Of a stretch of 64,000 bases of DNA, positions 1-11,307 are shown in pieces. Source of the stretch: Papaver somniferum (taxonomy: Eukaryota > Streptophyta > Magnoliopsida > Ranunculales > Papaveraceae). The notes under the pieces were generated by a model. It was not told the origin of the DNA. It saw only the letters and a list, made by a program, of their open reading frames with translations, and ran no database searches. The first letter of the stretch is position 1. Every line of letters begins with the position of its first letter. Position numbers and translations under genes: made by a program. Location of the stretch: positions 16,016,063-16,080,062 of the forward strand of contig NC_039362.1 in NCBI RefSeq assembly GCF_003573695.1, written 5' to 3'.

Positions 1-1384
1 AAATTGAGATTGCGAAATTCAGATACAATATATGAATTGCGAGACTCTCGCAGAGATAATGAATTTTACAGAAAATAATCAGAAAAATGACAAAAAGAAA
101 GAGGCGAACCTTTATGGCGTACACCCTAGTTCGCGAATAAATTTCGCAAGAGGCAAATGTAAGACCTAAAGTACGTCATATTAGGGGGTACCTGTTACAT
201 GGCTCAGGGAAAGGCTACACCGCCACCGGAACCTGAGTCATGGAGATTTGGGGTCAATAAAGCCCATCCGGGAGAGGCACCTTGGATTCTCAACTTAAGC
301 ATATGACTTAGGTTGGGCGACTAAGGTAATAAGGACTCTCCCAAGGAGTGCAGATCTGATCAAGGCGCCGAGGTACACGGTTGAGTCAAGAGTGCCGAGG
401 GCGTTTGAAGCGTCCTTGCCATTCTTGACAAGTCTTGGCTTATACTGCACTCGGCCCGAAGAAAACCCCACTTAGGGTGCAGTCTCGTAACCATAAGCCC
501 TATAGGTAAAAGGGATAAGAGGCTGCGAAAACAACTGGTTGTTGTTAAGACTGGATGGGAGGAGCTAACCTTGTATGGTAGAAGTACGCCTCCTTGAAGG
601 GGCAACCAGGGGGAAGATAAGGGCGGCACCCTCCATTAGGGAGCTGATAAGTGTCTTAAGACGCAAATGTCATGAGGCTTTTATTGCAAGGATAATTAAG
701 GCTTGTCATATTTGTGCAACAATCCTGAAGAGGCAATAATACAAAAGAAAAAGATAAGAGAGATCAATGGGTTTTCGCATGAAAGTGCGAAGACGTCCTG
801 CGATTTCATCGCAAGACGGCAATGTCATGGGGCTTTATTTTCGCAAGAATATTTAGGCCTGTCATATTGTCGCAATATTCCTGAAGAGGCCATAATACAA
901 AAGAAAAGTTAAGGCAAGATCAATGGGTTTTGCATGAAAGTGCAAGGACGTCCTGCGATTTTGTCGCAATGACAAGAGGTGGCATAATAAGACCTTTAAT
1001 TAGGAAGGCAAAATAAGACCACACAGGAATGAGATTTTGAAAAGAAACAAAATTCACTTCGCAAAAGGTTGCGAAATTATACAATAAGAAAAAGTTTATG
1101 AATCTCTCATTTGGATTCAAATAACAGAGGCAAGTATGGGAATGTATGAAATTAGAAAATGTTATTTGTCTCCATATGAGAGATTTACTCAAAAATTCAA
1201 GAATTAATGATTATATTGATTAACTGTATTGCAAAGAAGAATTGTTTTAATTTACGCAGGTCAAAATGAAAGAAACACAAATACAGAAAGAAGAAAAATG
1301 TACAAGTATTACAAAGAATCAAAGAAGAAATAAAGATATTTCTTGGTTAATCCTTCATTATCTTCATCAGACTTATTTCCTTCT
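1..1384 (+). other. Non-coding internal region of element G
   Basis: No credible gene was found here; the short open frames use non-ATG starts and resemble nothing known. It holds a two-copy tandem repeat (667-975) and many TCGCA/TGCGA words. It probably corresponds to the stretch between pol and the antisense gene. Confidence 0.5.
667..975 (+). repeat. Two-copy tandem repeat, period about 155 bp
   Basis: Copies run from about 667 to 821 and 822 to 975. Both start ATGTCATG and share GAAGAGGC, ATAATACAAAAG, ATCAATGGG and GACGTCCTGCGATTT in the same order. Confidence 0.8.
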
Positions 1385-4031
1385 TCACTGCGTCAGAATC
1401 TCATCACCATCAGAACTTCCATCACTATCAGATTCTTCATCGTCAGCTTCACTATCAGAGATAATCAAACTGGGAGTATTCTGTGGGATTTCTTCTAAAA
1501 GACAAGGGTAATCAGAATGTGGGATATTATGATCATCACAAACCATCTGGATGGTTTGATTGCGAAAATGCATAGCGTCATTCTTAAAATTCTCAATGGT
1601 GATTTTGATTTGATTCTTCAATCTAGAATACTTGTCGTTGCGAGAAGAAAGATTCTTTGCGAGTTCCTCCTTTTCAGCTTCAAGTTCTTCAATCTTTTCA
1701 CGATATTTATTTTCAGAATCTGCGAACAAAAACAACCAATTATTAACTTGATGAAAATCATAAGAAGCAAAAGATTAGTAAAGAAGAGCAATTAGCAACC
1801 TTCTCTGTCAGAAATCATGTCTCTAATCAAGGCTGTATGTTCAACTTGGAGACTAACATTTACGCCTAAATCTTTTCTAGCATCATCTAAAATTTTCGCA
1901 GCCCAGACAAATTCATCCTCACTACTTATGAGAAGACGAGAACGAATTTGATTTTCCCTTTCGCAGAGTTCAATATTCTTGCGGTTAGCTTCATCTCGCT
2001 CAAGTTGAACTTCAAGAGAGCCTCTTGGAATTTCGCTAAAGCCTTGGCACCTTGATCAGAGATACGATCTTATCATCTATGAGACCGCTAATTTTGGTTC
2101 TTAATTCATTGGTTTTCTCTTTGGAATCAATAAGGAGACGCTTAAATCTGTTGGCTAAGCCTAAACTGGATCTATGATCAATTTCTAAGAGGCGAAATTT
2201 CGATCTAAGTTCATTAGAGAAAGAGATGAAATTCTATCATTTGAAAAGCTATTTAAGGAATTGTTAAGACGTTCAAGAAGGGTATCATTATCCAAGGCAT
2301 TAGGAAATGAGCGAAGAAGGGTGCTTCATCAGAAAGACCATAGATGTCTGCAAAAAGGATTATTTAAATAAGATAAAACAACAGGATGAATGAAAAAGAG
2401 AAAAGTAACATACCATAAAGCTGATTATTAGCTTGTTGAAGACTAGAAATTTTATTCTTATACGAGGAAGAATCAATTTCTAATTGTCTATTTTTCTCGC
2501 GAAGACTTTTAACTTCAGCTTCCAATTCTTCATTCTTTTTGCGAAATTGAAGATTTTTCTTTTCAAGATTTTCGCGTCTTCTCTCCAGATCTGAGGCAAC
2601 AGCAAAAGAAGCTTTTCCAGCCTGCGAAAAGAAATAAAAAATATTAATATAGAAAGAGATTTTGAGTTATAAAATGAAAAAGTAAAAAGATAAAAGTATA
2701 CCATACTATTGAGAGAATGCAAAAAGTCGGGAGTCACGGATCTAGAAACTCCGCGAAGAATTATCGCCATCCAGCAAAGGGACATCACAAAGAGTAGCGA
2801 GAGCTTTGCAGGTATTCGCGAATTGGCTATCTCCCATCCCTTGTAGAGATTCAGAAAAGAGGCCAGAAAGCTTAGCCATAGAAGATTCAGGTGGAGAATC
2901 TTTAGGTGCAGCAAGATCATCGTTATCCTCATCACCCTTATCATTTTCAGAACTTTCTTTAGGAAGAGCATTTGAAGGAGAAGGATAACGAACTTTTCTT
3001 TTCTTTGGAGGAGGACCACTTGATTTTTCCCTGCGAAGAGTACCTTTACCCTTATCACCAATCTTCGCAGCATCAACAGATTCTTCTACTTCAACAATAA
3101 CCTTCACACACAGATAGAAATAAGAAATGGAAGCATGGAAGTAACAATACTATTTAAAGTCATAAGATAAAGTTTCTTACCTCATCTGTGTATCAGCGAA
3201 GAGCTAATAGAGTACTAGATTTCCCAGTCCTGTTATAACTAGCCTTTAGTTTTTGGATCTGCGAAATGTCGCAAGAGTTAGCGAACAGAATAGTAAAAAT
3301 CAATAAAGAAATATAAAATGAGTTAAAGGAGAGAAACATACCTCTTTCTCTTTCTCGGTCCAGGAGAAGACCCAAGGTTGATATGCAGCGAGATTCGCAG
3401 GAAGAATGTTTGATCCAGCAATGTAGGGACCCTTTAGCATTAAAGGAAAGACACACCATTTGTCATCTTTGGACTGGCGAGGAGTTGTATTTTTACCAGA
3501 ATGCCAGTCAATATCTTGCATAAGAATTATGGCTTCATCAATGTTATCTTTTCTTCTTAATCGAATGCCCCAACGAGTATTCTCTTTCTTCATGGAGATA
3601 AGTTCGTAATTTTCAAAGAAATTCGCCACTGTATATTTCTCGGAAACTATCTCTAGGTCTGCAAATTTTGGATCTCTAAGTTATGTGGAGTAAAGAGATC
3701 CTCTACCAGCACCACGATTAGCGAACTCTAGCATCAGACGGATGCAGTCCCCAATTAATTGGAAAATGGCTCGCGAAAATTTCGGAGGAGCGAGAATTTC
3801 ATAAAATAAAGGAATGTCTGGGTTATAAAGAGAAATAGGGAGACCTGCGAGAATTTGACCTAGCGAAATTATGATTGGTTGATCATCACAATTTTGATTG
3901 GAGAAAAGCTTGACAGAATGAATTGATTTGGCATTCACACCGGGAATGGGGGAGAGTGTAAGACGTTTATTAGCAAGATCATTTTGGACATCTTGTAGAT
4001 TCTTCTCATATCTATGACCACTTGGAGCCAT
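1385..4031 (-). pseudogene. Antisense multi-exon gene of a Tat element, gypsy-type transposase-like N-terminus and coiled-coil C-terminus
   Basis: This gene runs against its host element. I infer six exons from GT-AG junctions: 4031-3342, 3258-3181, 3101-2702, 2621-2414, 2347 to about 1799, and 1719-1385. Exon 1 resembles plant proteins labelled putative gypsy-type transposase (PF04195-like), with a segment PIIISLGQILAGLPISLY and a tryptophan-rich stretch near its end. Exon 3 is basic and Ser/Pro-rich (PPPKKRKVRYPSPSN, a possible nuclear signal). Exons 4-6 are charged heptad-like coiled coils, and the end is acidic. Breaks: TAA in exon 1 at 3683-3681, TGA in exon 2 at 3195-3193, a frameshift late in exon 3 and more in exon 5. 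Most acceptors read TTCGCAG. Function is unknown. The gene structure is well supported; the family name is tentative. Confidence 0.6.
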
Positions 4032-4191
4032 GATTGAATAAAGGGTATGGGAATGTATGGAAAGTAAAAGAATTGAAGGAAGAAAAAATTACAGCAGCAG
4101 ACTTTGCAGAAGAATGACAGAGTTGCAGAGATGAGAGAATAAAAATAAAAGAGAAAGTAAAAAGAAAAGTGGAAAGAGGGAGGGAGAAGAG

Positions 4192-4199
4192 TATATAAA
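4192..4199 (-). promoter_or_regulatory. Possible TATA box of the antisense gene
   Basis: TTTATATA on the minus strand, about 165 bp upstream of the ATG at 4031. It lies in a purine-rich leader. Position is right for a core promoter, but the word is common in AT-rich DNA. Confidence 0.35.
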
Positions 4200-4294
4200 G
4201 AAAATTTACTTCTCGAAGAAATAAACACCATTAAGACAAAGAGACGTGAGCGGTTGAAAAGTAGCGGTTACAGAAGACGTGTAAAGAAATAAAT

Positions 4295-4309
4295 GGAAGA
4301 GAGAGAGAG
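4295..4309 (+). other. Polypurine tract (PPT) of element G
   Basis: A GGAAGAGAGAGAGAG tract lies five bases before the probable LTR start TGTGATAA. This is where plus-strand DNA synthesis would prime in an element read on +. Confidence 0.5.
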
Positions 4310-4313
4310 TACG

Positions 4314-4863
4314 TGTGATAAATGTGAGGATATGAAAAGATAAGAAGTTGCGACATTTCTCACATCATTCTATACTTTGCAGAGGAGATATGAGAAGAGG
4401 CAAGATGTAGGATCAGATTCTCGCAACAATTATGTCTCAGCGAAATTATCAATGGTATTGCACAATAACGTCGCAGAACAGTTTCAGAAACAACGTCATC
4501 AAGGATCATGAGAAAGATGTGATAGTCTTGCGAAGATTAGAGAGCTTGCGAAGATAACATTTGTAAGGTTGCGAGAATGTCACAAACCATATCCGAGAAT
4601 AAAGGGCAGATTAGCTGTCATCCACTATGTATTTCCTTATAAATTAGTCATTCGAGTTGTAAAGGAGAGAGAGATCTTTTTTGAGTAAGAGACAAGTAAA
4701 TAGGAGAGAGAAAGTTCAGAACAGAGATCATTCTTGATTTCTTTATTCTCCTTGTAAGAACATTCAGAATTTAATCAATAAAATTAAGAGTGTAAACCTA
4801 AGAATGAGTTGATCAATAATGAAATTATATGAGGGGTGTATTGTAGGATTTCCTGCAACTACA
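4314..4863 (+). repeat. 3' LTR of element G (about 550 bp)
   Basis: It begins TGTGATAAATG and ends CAACTACA. It contains TATAAATTA at 4638 and AATAAA at 4777-4782, in the order expected of U3-R-U5 on +. The partner LTR is outside the window, so the exact ends are inferred from TG/CA, the PPT on the left and recognisable Copia LTR sequence on the right. Confidence 0.6.
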
Positions 4864-5033
4864 GGTATGTCAAGGTTGGTTATCATATTTTAGTATCCAA
4901 ACGCATAAGTCGTTTGATTAGACTACTAGAGTCAACTTCATTAGGTTAGACTAGGAAGTATATAAATGTTGAGACATACAAGTATTACTCTGAAGACCTG
5001 GAGATTCCGAAGTCGTGTCGACATTAACGATGA
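4864..5033 (+). repeat. Fragment of a Copia LTR
   Basis: It is homologous, in inverted orientation, to about 31130-31300 inside the Copia LTR at 28636-31336. It starts about 37 bases into that LTR type and breaks off where the next Copia LTR begins. The insertions of element G on the left and the Copia element on the right isolated it. Confidence 0.65.
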
Positions 5034-7123
5034 TATTAGAGCATAGCTCGCTCGAAATCATAAGTGTTGTCATATCAAGCTTGTTGTCAGATTTAGTTGA
5101 TCAAAACTATATCTTGATTTCAAGTCTACATTTTAGTCATGTCTCGGATTAGGATAGAAGTGTGTAGTTGAGTACCAGACTTCACAGCGTTCACCAATTG
5201 AAGACGAAGATCAACTGAAAACTTTGGAGGATTTCATCGACAAAAGGTATCTAAAAACTGAACCATTCTTGTTTACTCAAGCATTTACAATTTTATCTAT
5301 GAGACTAAGTCGTATGACTAAGTGGAATTTGAATTATAGCACAATAAAAAGTTCAATCCAAGTTTATCTTGTTGAATATTTTTCTCGGCATATGAATTAA
5401 GCTATAAACCTCTACTTGATGAATTTAGTTAAAAACAATTCATTGTTTATAAACTAGATAATGATTCGAGTTAATCATTTAAAAATAACCTGGAACGATG
5501 ATACGTGTAAGATTACCATTGATGTTATTCGGGAATGTTTCAAATTGATTATTGAAAGTTTTTAGAACTTCCGAAATCTGGATACAAAGACAGTTTATGT
5601 ACCTAGTACACGTACTAGCGTAACTGTTTGGGCCCGGATCATCGGTACACGTACTTAGTACACGTACCCACGTAGGCATAAGCTTGGTAATGAGTTATTG
5701 GTACACATACTCAGTATGCATACCAAAAAGTATTGTAGCTCGTGAACACAAGGGTGGTACACGTACTCAGTATGCGTACTGAAATGCACCGGATTTTAAC
5801 TGCCTTAAGGGTAAACATATCCGGTATACGTACCTTGGCAGAGTGTCTCACGAACTGGAAGCACTACAGGTACCTGATACACGTACTTACCCAGTTAAAC
5901 AGTTTCATATGCATTTCAAAATATTTCTATGAGATATTTGGCATTTGAACAACTCTCTAAATTATATATAAGACATAATTGATATCATACTATGTTATGG
6001 TTGTATATCAAGTTAGTTTAAAGTTTTTCATGAAAATGTCTAAGCTTATTTTTATGTTCGTATGGATAACTTTGGTTAACTATTCTTAAACAAACTCATT
6101 TTACATGGTTTGGTCACGGTTCATCCTTATCCAAGTGTATATTTTATTTATGTTTATTTCAAGTTAAACCATCTAACGGTGGAAAATTATCACTTGATTA
6201 ACAAGTCATCTTAGCCTGAATCTCAAGTCGAATTTCATCTAACGGTGTAAAATGTTTGCTTGATTACAAAGCTCTCTTTTCTTAAACCGTAAGCAACCTT
6301 CGATCTTAAAAGTCTATATAAAGAGAAGTTCAAGCTGCTGGGAAATCTAATCCCGACACTTCTGTGCGTCCTAGTTGCTAAGTATAGTTAATTCTCTCTT
6401 AACCTATGTTTCCAGTTTTACTGAAAAACATAATTAGGTTTAACAACTTAAAGACTTCTCTAAGGGATTCGTGAAGCCACGTCCGACTATCTTATCTTTG
6501 ATAGTTTGTGTATCCTGATATTGCTACTGTTGATTGAGCCTTTAGCTCCAACAGGTAAGATTAATAGAAATCACAAAGTTCTTTGTCTCAGACTTTGTGA
6601 TTCCGCATGACATTACCTATATCATGATATTCTTAATTGATATCAAGTATGTTTTTCTTGTGAGGAAAATAATAATCTAGGGTGCTCTTCGGGAGTCGTA
6701 AGTATCACATTTTGAGGTTTGTTGGACCTAGTCTACTGCAAACGATTTCCTATCTTACCTGATGTAACGATCAAACGAAAATCAAAATAGGCTTATATGT
6801 GGGAGAAAAATTGGTTTAAAGTTTTCACTTAGGTTGAAGAAACTCTTAGGCTGTAAAGGACGTCAACTAAGGGAATCAATTGCACAGAGTCTTGCGAGAT
6901 TCAAGAGGCGTAAGGAGCGCGAATGTAACAAAATCGCTGTGATGGTGGGTTGGGTCTCCACTACATTTGAATCCTAAGTTATTAATAGTAGGCTAGAGTC
7001 TGTAGCGGCTTAATAGAGTTGGTGTTCAAATCTGGACGAGGTCCCGGGGGTTTTATGCAGTTGCGGTTTCCTTGTTAACAAAACTTCTGGTGTTTTTGTT
7101 ATTTGTTTTCCGCATTATATTTG
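5034..7123 (+). repeat. Copia 5' LTR, left part (continues at 26366)
   Basis: The LTR starts at TATTAGAGCATAGCTCG, a variant of the TGTTAGAGCATAGCTC start seen at 20895 and 54454. It has TATATAAAG at 6315-6323 and ends at the TSD ATTTG (7119-7123), where a 19 kb Tat element is inserted. The remainder resumes at 26366 and ends at 26689, next to a tRNA-Met primer site, giving an LTR of about 2.4 kb. Confidence 0.8.
5490..5900 (+). repeat. Array of short palindromic modules inside a Copia LTR
   Basis: About seven diverged copies of a 22-26 bp module of the form GGTACACGTACTCAGTATGC followed by GTACC. Each is an imperfect palindrome. A related array sits at the same relative place in the LTR at 31576-32370, which supports the two being partner LTRs. 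Confidence 0.75.
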
Positions 7124-8062
7124 TGTTTTGGGGTAAAAACTGATTCTGTTGTTTTGGGTAAATTTGGGGGTGTTGATGAGAAACGAATTCAAACCTTAAA
7201 CAAATGTACTGCACATGAGTACTTTTAGATTCGAGAGATCAACCTGTAAGGCTCTTGCCTAAACCAAGAAATGGCCGTTCTAGATTCAGTTCGGTCACAA
7301 AGTGATGGAGAAGGGTTGATCTTAGGGAGGGAAGTGAAGAAGGTGTTTGAGATCAGAATGTTGATTTATGAAGGTATGGCCGTTTACGACTTGTATCAGA
7401 ATATGGTTTCTGGCTACCTGTGTTGATAACACTTGTGTTGTCGAAATAGGTTGAAATCCTTTATACAAGTCATGTTCGAGCACGCCCTGATCTCGTAGGA
7501 AGTGGAGGTGATTAAGCAGTAGAGAAGTGGGGTTGTGTAAAAAGTGGTGATCACCACGTTTCCATTACAAGGGAGAACTAGTCACACTTTCACCCACTAC
7601 TCTCATTACTGTTAACTATCCATCCTTTCCTGACAGTTTCTCGTAATGGGCGCGTTGCATGCTGCACGCCGTAAACTTCCATACCAATACCCAAGTGAGC
7701 ATCCCCCAGTTTGTGACATGTTTGATATCCCGAGTGAATGGGTCAAGTCGTGAGACTCGCCGCTAAAAGCAGCACATAGTGCTTTTTAGGTCAAATAATA
7801 AATTATTTGTGAAATCAATATTTATAAAATATCGTTTATAATCGATGTGTATAGAGCACCACTTTTAAACAAGAAACTGAAAATATTCGATGTGCAGGAT
7901 GCATCGTTGTTTTAGAGCTCGTTCGAATTAGTCGTGAATTGAGCATCTTAAAAAGGTAGCATGACCGGCCACCTTTGGGTGATCGTTGAAGAACCCTATG
8001 GATGACCTACCACTTGGTCGATCGCTCCCTATGGAGGAGGGGTGGCCGATGATCAGAGCGTT
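7124..8062 (-). repeat. Left (3') LTR of element C, first part
   Basis: The sequence matches the right LTR from 20142 onward and is interrupted by the Athila element at TSD GCGTT (8058-8062). It contains the minus-strand core promoter region near 7455-7465. It continues at 15157. Confidence 0.88.
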
Positions 8063-9694
8063 TGATGAGTGCTAAATGTTGCATATTTCTACACCTTTTT
8101 ATTGGCAATTAACTCATCTTTTGCGCTTTAAAATCATATTTTATCCCAAATACTGTATTTTCATTGTTTTCAAGAATAAATACTTGTACTAATTAATTTT
8201 ATGTTTTTAGGTACTAAATAAAGCTTGGATGAATTGAGAAGCTGAAAGAGCATAAGAATGATGGCTAGCGACTACAAAAGAGAGACAATGCAAAGGTCTC
8301 GCGAGAAGGTCGTGAAGTGCGAAGGAACAACACGCAAAGAGGTTCCGCAATATGTTTGCACTCGTTTCCCCAATCCGTTTTCACTCGCTCCCCAAGCCGT
8401 TTTCAAAGCCTAAACCGAGTCATGGGCTTGGTAGAGAACCCATAACCCAAACCCAAGATCCAAACCCGTTCCCAACCTAAGTCGTCAGATTTTGTTCAGT
8501 TGCTCAGATCCAACGACTCATCTTCCTGGTACATCAATATTTGATAAAACTGCTTGACAGCCTAGATCCCTTTATTCTCCACCTTATCGACCAGAAACAT
8601 ATCCTCCTTCCATTTCATCTTCTTCTCCATCTCTCAGAACCAACACCTTCAATAACTCCTCCGTACGTTGAGTACAGCTTCACCATCATTAACGCCACCA
8701 TTAACTCCTAATCCTTCATCTCTCTCTATCATATCTCTATTCTTATCAAGAACAATAACCCTATAAGATAAGATTTAAAGAGATAAGAGTTAGGGTTAGC
8801 TGTACAAGTAGGGGAGCATCGATTCAATGAAGTTTCAGAGAAATTGAAGGCAGAGAAAGTAAATGGAGTATTGTTGGTGAGTTGGGTTTTCATTAAATTA
8901 CCGAATTGAAGATGAGTTGAGAAAATTGTGTATAAACAAAGGCTTGCTTCTTTGTAACAAGGCATCCGAATTTAGTTGGATCAATTGCTTAGTTTCAAAC
9001 CATTGTTTAATCATCTTCATCATGTTCTAATTCTCTTTGCTAGGGTTTAGATGAAGCCCTGGCCTATTCCTCTGTTATTCATGTTGTTTGTGTTATTCTT
9101 GTATGCTTAAATTATTCTAGGATAGATTTAATCTTAGTGCTCAATACTTTGCTCTCACAGTGTATGTCAGGCATCTAGTGTAGTTAGAATAAAAACTGTG
9201 TTGATTGTGCTGCAACTCATGCTTTAGAGACTATTGTTAATCCCTTGACTAGTTGTGCTTAATTAGAAAGTTAGTACTCCGGATTGATACTTTAGTTGTG
9301 ATTGAATCATCCATTGGTGAAACACCTTAGGTAAGTGGTAGACTTGACACTTCTCCCTTATCTGTAACAAGGACAGGAATAATATCATCAGTTGAATGCT
9401 TAGTATAGGTTTGTGGCGGAATCGATAACTCTAGTACCCTCATCTTAAGTGCTTGCATCTCTTGTCATTGCATCTTTACTTTCATACTGTTCACTGCTTT
9501 TAATCTCCGCCATCATCTAGTCGTATCAACAACAAAAACCCCTTTGGTTACTTTTTGTTCAAAGTCAGTGATAGTAAGACCATAAGCTTCAACCTTACAC
9601 CCTCCAAGTCCATGAGGATCGACCTGTATTTGTACCTTACACAATTGGCACTGTGCACTTGCAGTTATTGTAGGTATATTTCTTAGTCCTACCA
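8063..9694 (+). repeat. 5' LTR of Athila element D (1,632 bp)
   Basis: It runs from TGATGAGTGC to TCCTACCA. TATAAACAA at 8931 stands where the 3' LTR has TATAAATAG (14161). About 170 bp between roughly 8758 and 8928 are absent from the 3' LTR, so the LTR pair differs by at least one sizeable deletion. Confidence 0.9.
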
Positions 9695-9701
9695 AGTTTT
9701 T

Positions 9702-9719
9702 TGGCGCCGCTGCCGGGGA
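9702..9719 (+). other. Primer binding site, tRNA-Asp type
   Basis: TGGCGCCGCTGCCGGGGA lies 7 bases after the LTR end. It is nearly the complement of the 3' end of plant tRNA-Asp, the primer known for Athila elements. Confidence 0.9.
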
Positions 9720-11307
9720 CTCGGTAGCAGTGTAGGTTAAGTTCCATATTTGCTTTAATGATTTTCAGTTTAATCCTGTATATATGCGTTTAGTTTTCCA
9801 ACTTAGTTGTTCATTCCATCTGTGTATAATTTTCTTCTCCTTAGTGTTAGCTCTAGTTGCTAAGTTTGTTTCAGTCTGTTTACTATCATTATCTTGTATA
9901 TGGTTTGAGTCCTTTGCATTCTGTAGTTTTAGTCTGCATCTTAACATTAGTTGTAGTTTCAGTATTTCTGTCACAATCCTTTTGCACTCTGCAACTAGTC
10001 TCATTATGTAACTTTAGTTTGTAACCTTCATTCAGCTATATTTTTGCATCTTTGCATTATCTTTTCAGTCCTTTTGCATTCTTGCATCTAGCTTCAGTTA
10101 GGTTACCAGCATCAGTATCTTGTTTTCACTCAATTTCATCTGTAATTAATCGTGTCCTATAGTTACTTGTAACTGTCTATCAAGGTGCATCAAGTCATTC
10201 AAAAATCTGTAGCTTTTGTTTTGTAATCTCATATAAAAACTGCATTTTTCTTGTTGGATCCATGTTGTTCTGATTGCATCAAAGTTAGTCGCATTTTGTA
10301 TTCTAGATTTTTGTTTGTAACTTTATTAGTTCACAGTGCATATTGCATTTGTAAGATACAACATACAACATCTATAATATGCAGATTAGAGTTAGTATTA
10401 ATTGTAAATTTTCATTCTCATGTAGCTCATTCTCTGTAACATAGTAGTTTTTCTCCTTTGTCATGTATCTCACCACTTATGTGAATTCATGCAAGTTAAA
10501 TCATTCAGTTGCATTATGTAGCTTAGTTTGTTTGCTGAACCATTTCATGTCACTATCACCCTGTAAATAATCAGTTCATTCATTATTTTTTTTCATCTGT
10601 GTTCCCTTGTTCTATCTCTACAACTCTGGGAACTAATAACTTTTTATGAGCAAACAGGTACCTGTTACACCTCTGTAAAAACCAAGGAAAAGAAGGAGAA
10701 AAAGGAGCAGAGTACAACAGTTATTGTGGATAAAACCGGTTGGTGTCATTCTTGAACCTCATTACACTCTATATGTCTGTATGAATGAAAACCATGATAG
10801 CCTGATACACTAGATGCCTTACTAAGCACTATTTCAAACCTGCAATTTCTGGTATTCATGAGCAGGATTCTGTGATATCTGAGTAAACGGTTTGCTTAAT
10901 ATCCATCAGTCAATATATGATCCTTTTATGCTCTGATTGTTTATGCCATGCTCACCTGAGAAACTCGTTGTTTATTGTAATCACCCAGCCCATGCAACAT
11001 CTTGAGTTCGCATATGAATCTATGAAGTTTGAATAACATATATACTTGTGAAGATTGTTACCTTGTTGTGCATCTCTTAATCTCATTAGAGACAGAACTT
11101 GTGTCTGCATGCATTCAGCCTTGAATATGTTTCTCATTACTTCCCTGATTTGTGCATTTGCTGCTTGTCTGATCAATACAACATGTTAAACCTGAGTGCA
11201 TAGTTCTTGGAACTAGTTTTTGATTCTCGCAAGCATTGTTTCCCTGAATACCAAATTGCTTGGTTATATGGCTGTTATAACATGTTGACTGATATACATG
11301 CTAGGCT
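9720..11307 (+). other. Untranslated leader of Athila element D
   Basis: About 1.6 kb of T-rich sequence with many TTGCAT and TTAGTT words and no credible reading frame. Athila elements usually have a long leader between the primer site and gag. Confidence 0.6.

Larger units (their letters stand above)
1..4863 (+). mobile_element. Tat-lineage Ty3/gypsy retrotransposon, 3' part (element G)
   Basis: This is the 3' end of an LTR element whose pol and 5' LTR lie left of the window. Visible in order are a non-coding stretch (1-1384), an antisense multi-exon gene (4031-1385), a purine tract (4295-4309) and an LTR (4314-4863). An antisense gene between pol and the 3' LTR is a known trait of Tat-lineage elements (Grande, Retand and relatives), which is the reason for the assignment; pol is not visible to confirm it. 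The whole stretch, including introns and LTR, is rich in the words TCGCA and TGCGA. The right edge falls inside an older Copia LTR fragment. Confidence 0.6.

Noticed and set aside
4864..7123. Considered whether 4864-5033 and 5034-7123 form one Copia LTR.
   Set aside because: The first block matches the start of the 28636-31336 type, while a TGTTAGAGC-type LTR start appears at 5034, so two LTRs are more likely; the exact junction stays uncertain.
9765..10011. Two mirror open frames of 75-79 residues in the Athila leader.
   Set aside because: T-rich low-complexity sequence between primer site and gag; no similarity and no codon signal.
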